Shown here piece by piece: positions 11,383 through 22,400 of a stretch of DNA of 64,000 nucleotides. Both the position numbers and the translations under genes were made by a program. Every line of letters begins with the position of its first letter. Position 1 is the first letter of the stretch. Where the stretch lies: positions 19,811,033 to 19,875,032 of the forward strand of contig CM051456.1 in assembly GCA_028274465.1 (NCBI GenBank), in the 5' to 3' direction. This stretch comes from Plantago ovata. Its lineage: Eukaryota > Streptophyta > Magnoliopsida > Lamiales > Plantaginaceae. The notes under the pieces are model-generated. The model was not told the DNA's origin. It made no database searches and saw only the letters and a program-made list of their open reading frames with translations.

Positions 11383-12369
11383 TCAAGCGAATCCAGGCGG
11401 TGGACGCAATATAGCAGCAGCAAATGACTGTGGGTGGGGGCAGTGATTGCAATTCCTCTCAAAACATGTACCCGACGTCCATGCAGATGAAGACCAGCTC
11501 TTGTGGAAGAAAGGGTGTCTGAGTACCTCTGATGCGGTTGGCCTCACACATGGATCCCAAGACAAAAGTAAATAGATGAGATTGAGCGCATGCTGACTAT
11601 AACCAGGTGGCATCAACTCTGCAAGCCTTCCGCAATCAACATCTGGGAATCGGTACTTGCTAGCGCTTGCCAGGTCAATACCTTCGGGCCAATCAACTCT
11701 GGTTGGGCTGCCAATTAGGTTGGCAGTCATGTTCAACTGATGTAGAGGACTCGATCCAGGAAACAACGGGCGAAGGGTGATCAGCTCCATCATTATGGCT
11801 CCCATAGCCCACATGTCGACTGCTGAAGTATAGTTATTCGATCCAAGAAGAACTTCCGGGGCCCGATACCACTGTGTTGTGACATGTCTGGTGAAGGGGG
11901 GTCCTGAATCAGTCTCACGAGCCATTCCAAAATCAGCAATCTTGATTGTACTGAAGTCGCTGGATACAAGCAGATTCTCCGGCTTAAGATCACGATGGAA
12001 GAATCCGCATTGGTGAACATGTTCGAGGCCTTGAAAGATCTGAAAGGACCAGTTTCTGACTTGATTTTCGTTCAAGGGTCCTCGTGGATACCTAGCACTT
12101 AGGAGGTGGTGCACATTATATCCCATGTACTCGAACACAAAGAAGACATCATCGTATTCCTTGATGACCTCCATGAGCTTAACGACGTTGGGATGATTCA
12201 TCTGACTCAAAGACTTGACTTCAATCATGTTTAAACATGTTTCCCAGGAAGAATATCTTTGCTTCAGTTTCTTGATGGCAACGACTTCTTTGGTATCCTT
12301 GTTTACAGCTTGAAACACTCTTCCATAGCTACCGCTACCGACTTCCTTGACGATCTGGTAGCGTTCCAT
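11383..12369 (-). CDS. MAK/MHK-like serine/threonine protein kinase, intronless
   Basis: The 328-residue product is nearly all kinase domain. It shows the glycine loop GSGSYGRV (about 11-18), VVAIKKLK with the ATP-binding lysine, the C-helix glutamate in EVKSLSQMNHPNVV, catalytic HRDLKPENLL, DFGMA, WYRAPE, and DMWAMGAIM. The closest family I recognise is plant MHK (male germ-cell-associated kinase homologue, RCK/CDK-like); the N-terminus MERYQIVKEVGSGSYG and the phrase EVKSLSQMNHPN fit it. Family members usually have many introns; this frame has none, which suggests a retrogene. The activation loop reads PPFTRHVTTQWYRAPE where relatives have a TEY-type motif followed by TRW, so the usual phosphotyrosine is lost. 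The frame is intact and a promoter-like region lies upstream. Substrates are unknown. Confidence 0.85.
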   Translation of the reverse strand: MERYQIVKEVGSGSYGRVFQAVNKDTKEVVAIKKLKQRYSSWETCLNMIEVKSLSQMNHPNVVKLMEVIKEYDDVFFVFEYMGYNVHHLLSARYPRGPLNENQVRNWSFQIFQGLEHVHQCGFFHRDLKPENLLVSSDFSTIKIADFGMARETDSGPPFTRHVTTQWYRAPEVLLGSNNYTSAVDMWAMGAIMMELITLRPLFPGSSPLHQLNMTANLIGSPTRVDWPEGIDLASASKYRFPDVDCGRLAELMPPGYSQHALNLIYLLLSWDPCVRPTASEVLRHPFFHKSWSSSAWTSGTCFERNCNHCPHPQSFAAAILRPPPGFA

Positions 12370-12720
12370 AGCTGATCTGATCGATCGATGCTAGCTATAG
12401 AATATGGGTCTTTCAACAATGTCTGTGTACGTGAAAACAAGTTGTTAGACGATCTAGCTATATATATATTGAGTTCTTGACAAGCAAGCTAGAAACAATA
12501 TATATAATACTTCAAGAACGTACGTAGGATGATCAGTAACATATGATAAAGAACTAGCTATTTACTACAGAATATAAGAAATTAAGCTATATTGATCTTC
12601 TTGAGCTAACCTTGATAGTGATGATTAGCAGCGACGATGAAGCAGCAACGTACGTACAATAAGAGAAACAATCTCACTAGCTGCGGCAGTAGCTAGCTTA
12701 TATATCGATCCCTGGGGTTA
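12370..12720 (-). promoter_or_regulatory. kinase promoter and spliced 5' leader
   Basis: On the minus strand a TATA box (CGATATATAAG) lies at about 12697-12706. It is followed about 90 bases later by a strong donor (ATCAAG then GTTAGC) at 12610, and by a candidate acceptor (TTCTATAG) just before the ATG at 12369. The kinase would thus have one intron, in its 5' leader only. Splice and start sites are inferred from sequence alone. Confidence 0.5.
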
Positions 12721-13124
12721 CATTCCTAATCCTAATTATAATTATATCCTTTGTTGCATTTTTTTAGGAGTACGTAGTACACTAGGACGAATACTATAAT
12801 TTTATTTTTGGAAAATTACCTTTTTCATTAATTAAGCCAGGTGAAATTAATTAATTAGAATAACAGTAATAATCAATCCTACTTCATTTCTAATTAGGCC
12901 TTATCGATCGGGTAGATTTAGATAGACTGTTATGACAAAGATAAGATTCTAGCTACTACCCTATATTTAAAATCTTGCCTAATATATATATTTTGGGTTA
13001 AAATTTAAAATATATCTCAACTTTAAATTTTTACACACATATAAAATCGGAAGTACAGAACAGTACCTGTGCTAATTCTATACAACAGGATTTTCATCGA
13101 ACATGTAGAGCGCGCAATTTTCAC
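12721..13124. other. no gene seen
   Basis: AT-rich spacer between the kinase promoter and the NIP7 fragment. No coding potential was recognised. Confidence 0.5.
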
Positions 13125-13451
13125 CTAAGAACCGCAAATCTCAAGCATCATGAGCCATGAGATGACTAACCTCCGACGTCTAAGGTAAATAAGCCGAAAT
13201 TTCTCGATGGTACGGCGGCGATCGATGGAGCCATGGTTGGTGGCACGCTTGATGTTGGTGGCACGCTTGACTAGGGATTCGGAGACGTAGTAGACGCGGT
13301 TCTTCTGGAGACGGAAGCAGTAACGGCCGGGGTTGGGTTCGGGACCTTCATGAGATTGGTTCTCCAGGACGATGTTCTTGAGGTTTCCTCCGACGAACTT
13401 GTGGAGCTTGTTGAAGACCACGGTGGTTTCGTTTTCGTCTAGAGGTCTCAT
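13125..13451 (-). pseudogene. truncated NIP7 (60S ribosome biogenesis) copy
   Basis: The first 66 residues are those of NIP7, a nucleolar factor for 60S subunit and pre-rRNA processing: MRPLDENETTVVFNKLHKFV, then EGPEPNPGRYCFRLQKNRVY and YVSESLVKRATN. After that an 18-base in-frame tandem duplication (KRATN repeated) is followed by sequence that only resembles NIP7 at the DNA level, in shifting frames, down to about 13130. The normal protein is about 180 residues and ends in an RNA-binding PUA domain; this copy has 108 codons and no PUA domain. A leader-like region rich in AAACCCTA and AGGGTTT lies upstream, so it may be transcribed. Confidence 0.8.
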
Positions 13452-14764
13452 TTTTGTTGAGCAGACGGAATTTGTGGCGTGAGGGTTTATCTTCTGTTCT
13501 GCTAGGGTTTAATGATTTGGGGGTTTATAATTTTGGAGGGATACAACAAATGGGCTTCATAGCTTCTAGGTCTAGTCTTTTTATGCACTTTGGGCTTAAG
13601 AGTAAATTCGTGGGTTAATTGCTGCCCAGTTTGAAAAATTGCAGTCCAACACCCTTTTTTAAATACAGTCCATTTTCTTAACTAAACCCCTCAAAAATGG
13701 CATAAACTACAAAATTGCCACAGCATTAGAATCAACAATATTAACTTCAACATTAGAATCAGCCTTATAGATTTTAAAAAAAAAAAATTAAATCAAATAA
13801 CCATTAACGTTAACGATTTATCAATCTTCTTAGCGTGAACAATTTATCAACTCAGCAAGACAGCAACCCATGCGATCTGAAGACTATTTGTTAATAATTT
13901 TAAACATCATGTATCTTATACTTACTACATCTCTCCACAAGCTTCTCATTTCAGAATATTAACTTTTTTAATGTCACGTTTGACCTCGTGTTATTTTTAA
14001 ATCATAACGAATAAATAATTTATAAATTTATATTATGAAAATATAATCATTATATTTTTTTGGTTTGATTTCGGATTAATACGAAGTCAAAAGAAATATT
14101 AGAAACATCAATGTTTTGAAATGTAGATGGAGGAAGTCTAAAATTTATTAAGTTGATGTATATATGCAGGGATGGATTTAGGAATTGGGGTTAGGGGGGA
14201 ACATTTACATATATATGGTTTTTTTTTTAAAGTTTGAGTGCGCTAAAACTTGAAAAAACAAAAATATATTACCTATAATTTATTTTTTTCTGGTGGAAAT
14301 CTGACGGAGCTCGATTCCGCCATTAATGGGCTTGTTTGATTGTCCATATTGGATTTGGACAGCTCTAGACAGGTTTTGGTATTCGTAGAGTAAAAAGCTA
14401 TTGTTAATTATCTAGATCTAGTGTAATTTACTTCGTTATTAGGGTTATTAGGGACAAGAATAGCCAATAGTTACATAAAAAGATAAAAAGTTACGGGCAT
14501 ATTCAAACTTCTACAAGAATTTCACATATACCATTTTGGTATGAAATGATTCACAAATGCGCTGTAAGTACGTATACATCAGAAATTAAAGACGTTCAAA
14601 AGTTACTAATTTTTAGGCATACTTAATGAGATGATGATCATGCTCGTGACTTATCGATCGATTTGTTATCAAAATTTGTGACCTAATTTAGGAGTATAGA
14701 AAACCTTCTCAACACCACCCTATGTTGCTGAGCTTCTAATTCTTCATCGAGATAGATACATCTT
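13452..14764. other. gene-free spacer
   Basis: About 100 bases of probable NIP7 leader are followed by AT-rich DNA. A decayed transposon scrap may lie near 14170-14340 (GGATGGATTTAGGAATTGGG ... AATCTGACGGAGCTCGATTC). No genes were seen. Confidence 0.45.
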
Positions 14765-15125
14765 TTTTTTTAAACAACTAAATATATTAAAAAATGTTAG
14801 AGCATAAGGAATGCTCGAGAGAATACAACGGGGTGTCCAAACACCGCTAGCCAAACAACATGCTAGAAAAAACTTTCGCCAAAGCACAAGCGCCCGGCTT
14901 AAATAGAACAAGAGATCTACACTACCAAAGCTACCTCACCAAACTTCACTTCAAAACTGACAAATAGGGGCCTGCAACAAAATCCCTTCCAAGAACCCAG
15001 AGGGTTATAAAAGTTGGGGGCAGAGAGTGGCCGAAAGAAAACTAGAAAGAGCCTAGCAGAGGAAAACGAATATGGGCAGAATTGAGTGTACCCGAGCGAA
15101 GCACGATAAAAGAGAACGACCATAT
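14765..15125 (-). mobile_element. non-LTR retroelement 3' end with stem-loop
   Basis: Read on the minus strand this segment ends in a run of A (complement of T at 14762-14771) and carries, about 30-45 bases before it, the stem-loop GAGCATTCCTTATGCTC. Two other pieces in this window (28795-28851 and 30661-30800) end the same way. The body has no intact frame. It is a SINE or a 5'-truncated LINE. Confidence 0.5.
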
Positions 15126-15339
15126 AGCAAATAGTTTAAAATAATTTCCCTATAATCCAATCAAACGACGGTTTCCTTATCGCGTTGGGAGTATAGTCTA
15201 TTCCTCACTACTATGGTCGAACTCTTCCACCCAAAATCGAAAGCACCCTTGCCACTGAACTGAGCAAGACGATGCGTACTAGCTAGTTCGCTCATTCATT
15301 AATAGTTCATTTGCATATGTATCCCTCCTATAGTTTTTA

Positions 15340-16014
15340 ATTACGCCCCTTTTTAGTCCGGAGTTTACATCTACCACCCTTGTTAGACGATATTAATTAT
15401 ATCTGAATCCACGACCTTAACTTTTAGCGAACTTATTCTATGAAAGCACTTTTTTATCTTGGTCAATGATCAGATTTTTTCGCTGACCAAACAACTTGAA
15501 CTTTTATTTATTACACTTTTAACCCAAATATTTTCATTTTTATAAAATTAACACTATATATTTAAAATCGAACCCACATAATTTTACAATATTTCAAGAT
15601 GGTCTAAAAGAATTATTTAAAACAAACATCTACAAAATTATATTTCAAAATAAGTTCTAAATTATTAAAAATTAAAAAAAAAAGTCCTAATCGGAGCTTT
15701 GCAACTTCCGTTGTCGGAGTTGTAAACATCTCTGAAATGGATCTGTTAACAGCTCCGTTGCCGGAGTTGTTACGGCTCCAAATTTGGAGCTGTTAACATC
15801 TCCGACGCCGGGGCTGTAACAAAATCGGAGTTCGGTACCGGAATTATTCTGGTACCGGAGATGAAGAAGAAGATAAAGGAAAAGTAAAAGAAAAGAAATA
15901 GAAAAATTAATTAAAAATAAAAGAAAAAGAGTTAAGGTTGCGTTTGGTTCTCCCAAAAATAGTGCCTTATTTTTTGGTCAACTGAAAAACTGACTCATGG
16001 ACCTGAATGCAATT
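15340..16014. mobile_element. GGAGC-core TIR element, copy A (diverged)
   Basis: A GC-rich core at about 15690-15865 is made of variants of TCCGTTGCCGGAGTTGTTA and ends in GGTACCGGAG. It is flanked by a polypurine stretch and by an end resembling the other copies: TTTTTGGTCAACTGAAAAAC then GACCTGAATGCAATTG at 15999-16014. The left end is only suggested (AATTACGCCCC...TTTAGTCC near 15346). It is the most decayed of three copies in this window. Confidence 0.4.
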
Positions 16015-16082
16015 GTAGATCTACGAGGAGATTGGATGAAAAGAGATGGTCTATATCCTATGAAATTTACCCTAATAATTAC

Positions 16083-16363
16083 TACTCTCTCATATCTAAA
16101 TTAATTGACGTTCTAGGATTTGCAAACAAATTAAGAAAATAAAGTTTTCAATTTTCTTGGCAATCAAGTAGACTATATACACCTATTAATAGTATATAAA
16201 ATGTTATCTTAACTAAAAAATACCCTATTAATAGTATAAAATGCTTTGGTAATTGTAACAAATATAGAGACAAGGCTATTAATAGTAATTAACAAGTCTA
16301 AAACGTCAAGTATTTGTGAAATAGAAAATTCTAAAACGTCAATTAATTTAGATAGGAGGGGGT
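16083..16363. mobile_element. Stowaway-like MITE
   Basis: The terminal inverted repeats are about 30 bases long. The left end contains TATCTAAATTAATTGACGTT, and the right end contains AACGTCAATTAATTTAGATA followed by GGAGGGGGTA. The CTCCCTCC-type end, TA flanks and size of about 280 bases are typical of Stowaway (Tc1/mariner) MITEs. Confidence 0.75.
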
Positions 16364-17631
16364 ATTATTCAAAATGAAACGTGTCGTAGAAAGCCCACGG
16401 GTTTAACGGCACGAAGTAGCTACGGAGTAGTTAGATTATGCTTGCTATAATTTGCGAATCTCATCTATAAGTACTCACCGATTAAATGATAGAGTACTTG
16501 ATTATTTTGTCATATAGTGTTACAATTTGTAAGTTGTGACACTAGCTAGCTCAAATTTTAAAACCACCAGCAGTTTTTTTCCCTCTTTAGTTTCTGATCA
16601 ATTACGTGTTGGGAATCGCATGTTCTTTTATTAATGTGTTTCATAAACAAGTAAAACTCACCTTTTGCAAGTAATTCGTCCGTCTAGACAAAAAACTTTA
16701 GAATTCTATATGGTTGGAGCTTAGAGCTGATATGAGATGAGGCTATAAATACAAAAATCCCAAAATAAGTCTATTCTAAATTGAAGGCATAGTTTGGGGC
16801 TTATTTGTGGATCTCATGTACCACATTATTACTCCATTAACTAAATAACCAATCAAACAAATAAAAACTCATAAAATATTAATATGGATGGATTAATTGA
16901 ACGCTACTATTTTAGTAGCCATTTTCCATGGGCTACCAAAAAGTAGCCCAAAAAAAGACTCAATTGGAGGTATTTTTAGGTTTCTTTGGGGCTTAATTGT
17001 ACTTTAAGCCTCAAAGAATCTTATCTAACAAATAAATTTCAAGTGGTTATAATTAAGATTGTGTTCAATCAAATAGGTTGTGATCAGCTATATGCGTTAA
17101 TTAGGATGAAATTCTCTCTTGAAATATGCAAAACGACAATTATTAAAAATGGAAGGGAGTAGTTGATAAGCTCCAGGATCTTATAAGTTCACGTTCATGT
17201 AACATGCTTATTTTCGTTTGTTACGTGAACGCGAGCTTATAAACTCCATCTTTTAGAGCTTATAAGTTATTTGATAAGCCAACGATAAACAGAACCATAA
17301 CAAATTTATTTCACCTGCCAACAAGATGTTACATGAGAATGCGAGTTTATGAAAAAAAAAAAAAAAAAAAATTAGAAAATGTGAGAAAGGAAAGTGAATT
17401 TTTAAGAAAATATTTTATGTAGATATATAAGATATTTCCTTAATTATTTTCCTTATGTTTTGACCATAACTTGGACTGTTTTTGGAATATGCCACTTGCC
17501 TATTTTTTTGTTTGGAAACGAAGTAGAGTATATGTTTTGCCAACTTCAAAATATTTTCTAGTACAGTTTCTACGATACAAATTTTTTCCAGGGTCCATTG
17601 TATACCCAACAAATGAACCATTTTAGTTTAT
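16364..17631. other. gene-free spacer
   Basis: AT-rich DNA with an inverted pair of AGCTTATAAGTT-like words near 17170-17270 and a poly(A) tract at 17353-17370. No gene or clear element was recognised. Confidence 0.45.
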
Positions 17632-18230
17632 CAATTACATTTTAGTCCAAAGTCAACAAAAATTCACTATTCCAAAATTGAATTTTGATGAAATCAAACA
17701 AACCGTAGTGTTTTCAATAAAAAACATAAAGAATTAAAAGAAAAACTAAGTAAAATACTAAAATAATAAAATAAATTTTAAAGAAAAAAATCTTAACTAA
17801 AATAAAAAAAAAAAAATTATCTTCATCATCCCCAAAGCTTCGGTACTGTAATTTTTTTCCGGTACTGGAGCTCCAGCTCCGAAAACGGTGGAGCAAGCTG
17901 CTCCACCACCATTAACGGTGCAGCAAGCAGCTTGCTCCACCACCAGATCAGTGGAGCAGCAGCTCCACCATTGCTCCACCGTTATCGACACCGGAGCTCC
18001 GATACCGGAATGATCCAAGCTTTAGCGAAGAAGAAGATGGATGGATCTTGTTAAATATTTAATTTGTTATTTTATTTTATAATTCTATTTAGATTTTTTA
18101 AATCTTTAAATTAATTTTTTGATTGAAAATATTTATTTTTCTTAAGTCATGTTTGGTTGGAAGGTGTTTAAAGTGTTGGTCAACTCAAATGGACTAAAAT
18201 GTAATTGAGTTTGGACTAAAATGTAATTGA
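17632..18230. mobile_element. GGAGC-core TIR element, copy B
   Basis: The left end is CAATTACATTTTAGTCCA at 17632; the right end is its inverse, GGACTAAAATGTAATTG, present twice (about 18191-18207 and 18213-18229). A core at about 17855-18015 is built of GGAGCAAGCTGCTCC-type palindromes and ends in ACCGGAGCTCCGATACCGGA. The subterminal sequence AGTCATGTTTGGTTG is shared with copy C. There is no coding capacity. Confidence 0.7.
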
Positions 18231-18424
18231 TAACACAAGAGTGTCCTTTATGAGAAAGGCCTTCATAGTGAGCCTTTATAATCATTTTCTCTTTTTCCCG
18301 AGTTAGATGTCAAGATGATGGGAAATAAAGATTCCACAAAAATTTAAAGGACCAGTTAAAGGACCAGAGTAAGAAGATTTTTTGGATCAGTTAAAGGACC
18401 AGAGTAAGAAGATTTTTTTCAAAA

Positions 18425-18910
18425 GAATTCCTACTTTCATTTACGCAAATCGAGCCTTATCGAGTACTCGGCTCGGCTCGGCTCAGCTCGTTAAGGTTCG
18501 GCTCGGCTTTTGAGTCGGGATCGAGCCTAAATTTAGGTTCGGCTCGCGAGTACTCGATAAGGCTCGCTATATTATATATGTACAATACATTGTTTATGTT
18601 TGCGTTTTGTTAGCCTTTGAAGACTTTATCATTGGGGGGGATTGTAATGTGTAATCATGAATTTTTTTTAATATGTTATTTACTATTTCAACATTTTTTA
18701 TGGTATTTATACTCGAGCTGAGCCTAGACCGAGCTCGTTTGAGCTTAACGAGCCTAACGAGCCGAGCTCGAGCCTATATATAGTGGTTCAAGCTCGAGCT
18801 CGGGCTTGGAATTAGGTTCGTTTTGTTAACGAGTCGAGCTTACATTCGGCTCGTTTCTTAACGAGCTCAAGTCGAACCTATCAATACTCAACTCGGCTTG
18901 TCAAACAGCA
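18425..18910. repeat. GAGCTCG-rich inverted-repeat element
   Basis: The block is saturated with the palindromic word CGAGCTCG and with GGCTCG. An inverted pair, GAGCCTTATCGAGTACTCG (near 18449) and CGAGTACTCGATAAGGCTC (near 18547), can form a long hairpin. Such GAGCTCG blocks recur in plant genomes as parts of small DNA transposons. No frame is conserved. Confidence 0.6.
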
Positions 18911-19164
18911 GTACTCTCATATATATCATTTCTCATCACGTAAAAGAAAACATTGCAAATTTATGTTATTTAACTTTTGAGTCTGAGTTTAAATATGTTG
19001 CATTTTATTGCGGTTTAACATCATTTACGTATTTGGTGTATGTTATGTATGTGGTTCATAGTATAGTATAGTTTACGTACAATTAATTCTTTTAAAAGTT
19101 AGAAATAACTAATTAGACTTGTTATAGTAGTTGTGTACTCTACCGCATAGAGTCTGTTTCAAAT

Positions 19165-19200
19165 TCAATCACGTGTGATATACGAAGTATTATATAGTAG
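19165..19200 (+). promoter_or_regulatory. ABCG31 TATA box with ABRE/G-box
   Basis: CACGTG followed by T (ABRE/G-box core ACGTGT) lies at 19170-19176, and the TATA-like TATTATATAG at about 19189-19198. The start codon is about 220 bases downstream. The spacing suits a core promoter. ABCG31 of Arabidopsis moves abscisic acid, so an ABA-response core here would make sense; this is inference. Confidence 0.4.
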
Positions 19201-19415
19201 TCTCTTCATGAGTCCATACTTCTCTTCTAAAACCATCCAAGTCTCCAACAAACTCGTCTCTTCCATTTCTCTCAGTTTTTGTATAAAACCTCCTTCACTC
19301 GCAACAAACGTAACAACATTCTTCTCTCTCACAAAACCTAGAAAAATCACGGCATTGTCGTGAGAGAAAGGGAGATAATCGATAAATCAACCAAACCAAT
19401 CGACTCGACAGCGTA

Positions 19416-22400
19416 ATGGCGGGATCCAACGGGAGCGAGTACTTCGAGCTGGATGTGGAGACGGAGAATGGCAACTTCGGCCGACCGTCGAACGCACAAT
19501 CGATGGAGGAGGATGAGGACGAGCTCCTCTGGGCTGAGATTGAGCGGATGCCGGAGATTGAGCGGCCGAACTTCGCGTTAATAAGGAGAACTGCCTCGCA
19601 GAACGGAGGCAAAGCGAAGGCGGAGATGATAGATGTTCGGAAGCTCGATAGGATCACTCGTGAGCAGTTGGTAAAGCAAGCGTTCGCTACATCGGAGCAG
19701 AATAATTTTAAGCTGTTGACAGGGATTAAGGAGCGATTCAATAGGTATCGTATTTAGTGCGAGATTGTCTGTTCAGATTCTCAGATCTTATTTTACGTCC
19801 ATTACGTTTGATTTCAAGTGATTGCTGTTCGATTAAAACCTAGAGATTTCAAATGTTTCGCCTAATTAGGAAATTGTATAATCTGCATGCAGTTTGAATT
19901 AAACTAGATATTCATTAAACTAAAAGTTGATTACGGAGTTAACAGAGATTACTGTTGGTAACTGATCTGAGTATGAATCTATCTGTATGCAAATTTCGGC
20001 TCTAGCTTTTAATAGAACTGTACTTGTTAACGAAGTTGATGGGATAAATATGTTTTGTACTGATATATAAGAGTATCATATATGGATAGATTCAATGGTT
20101 AATTAATTAAGAGTTTTATCCATTGTTAGTACTAGTTTATAATGGGGATGTGAAAGTTGAATACTATAAACAGGTATTGTTGTTGACTAGGATCTGTTTT
20201 AGTTTAAAAATGGTCAAATTCTATTATTATACTAGCCTCTTCATATTTTCTCACCTAGAAACTGTGCATTTAATTATTCAGTGTGTCGCTGTCTCTAAAC
20301 ATGCTTTTTGACACTTCATGTGTGAATGAAAATACTTTTTCTGAATCAATGTCAAAGTGCCCTTGAACATTTACAAAAACCTTATTTAGAGATACTAATA
20401 GAAGTATATTGTATAATATGACATCATTTATGGTACTTGCATGAAATTTTTGAAAGGGAATGCATGGAGATTAATAATCAGATGTTTGCCTTTAAGGATG
20501 TTAGATTTTCTTACTGATAGTAATATGTTTTCAACAACTGAAATTCAGGGTGGGTGTGGAGACTCCAAAAATCGAAGTTCGATTTCAGAATCTAAATATC
20601 AGTGCGAAGGTACAAGTAGGTTCAAGGGCTCTGCCGACATTGGTGAACTATACTCGTGATATTATCGAGGTAAAGCCTTATAATGACTCCTCGTATACCA
20701 TAGCCTCTGGATTTCATTGAGGTATTACCTGTGGAATAGCTAGCTTTTGGTTTTACTTGCTATATCACGTGTTTATCTGATAAATGCAGCAAGTTTTAAC
20801 TTCAACGAGGATATTTCGCCCGAAAAGACATGACCTAAACATTCTTCATGAAATTAGTGGTGTGGTTAAGCCAGGCAGGTAAGTCCATATAGTTTTGTTC
20901 CCGCACATACTTGTCACCTTTGGGTTTTGGACCCGCAGCACACATCAGTTATATTCTGCGCTTTGGAGACGGGATTACATTCTCACTGAGGAAAAGATGT
21001 CAGTGAAATGAATTTATCAGATACTTTCTTATTTTAACAAACGCCATGTTCTCTTGTTAGGATTACTTTGCTTCTTGGCCCTCCTGGTTCTGGGAAGTCT
21101 ACTCTACTTCAAGCTCTTGCAGGGACACTTGGTCATGGATTGAAGGTTAGTGACATTATTGTACTTTTGTTCTTGCTGGGCGGAAGTGACTTCATATTGC
21201 CAAATTAATGGTCCTTCCAGTCTTATCATGGTTAAAAAACTAACAAATTCCTTCTGCAGTTATTTAGGACCGAGACAGGGGAGCAATATGTATAAGATAA
21301 TCGTCCTGATCTAATTTATTGATTTCATCTGTAAACTGACAGTAGCATGCATCAAATTCTAGTGCATTTTTTAAAATAGAAATGGAGAATGGCGTCATTA
21401 GTATTGATTGCACTCCATATTTCTAGCGCCAACATTATCGGTTCAGAGCCTTTTTATGAACGTCTATTACCAGCAAAATTTTGGTGTACATTCATGGTCC
21501 ATTATTATTACTCACTGTTGGGATTCAAAGATGAACAACAATCCTGCTTTGGTTTAATGCATGAATGTATAGGGAAAATCTTTCTTTATATTTTTTATAT
21601 ATTTATTAAACCATAAGATACAATACATCATTTCAGACACTTAATAAATGTTTTTTTGTTTCAGAAAAGTGGTGATATCACTTATAATGGCCATAATCTA
21701 GATGAGTTCTATGTTCAAAGGACATCTGCTTACATAAGCCAGACAGATGATCACATAGCAGAGCTAACGGTAAGAGAAACGCTAGATTTTGCCGCCAGAT
21801 GCCAAGGTTCAAGTGACCTGTTTTCAGGTACTTGCTCTGTTAAGTCCCTCTTCAATCTTTTCATTCGATATTTTGTCTCCAAGAATACAACGTTATGACA
21901 ATATAGCTATATACTATATCCAAAGAATTACAGACAATACCAAGAAAAGCAGATAAATGAATATTTAAGTGTTCTGCGGAAAATGTGTAATTCATTTCCC
22001 TATTACATGTTATATAATATTCACATCAATCAAGCTTCAAGATTTATCAGCTGCCAGCATGCACAAACTCACACCACAGTACTATATTTCCTATAAAAGC
22101 TGTGTTTCAAAATGGTGTGGAATTTGTTGTGATCACTATGTACTTTTTTTTTTAATCTTTGGATACAAAGGACTTAGATATGGAAAACTGCTTAGGTATA
22201 GATAAAAGACGAAACAGAGAACTGTTTAGACTCCGCCTCGAGCTGGAAAGCTATGTCCTGACAAGAGATGATTTATTTATTTGTTTTTAAATGTCGTTCT
22301 GGAGGTGCAAAATAAATTCTGGCTGTCTAAGATTTCAGTTCAAGTAATGTTGCAAGTATTTGAATCTTCTACTGTTTCTGTGTCTATTTGGCAGCATACA

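Noticed and set aside
11383..12369. Kinase as an ordinary processed pseudogene
   Set aside because: The frame is complete, catalytic motifs are kept and a promoter-like leader exists. No poly(A) footprint was seen, so retro-origin itself is only inferred.
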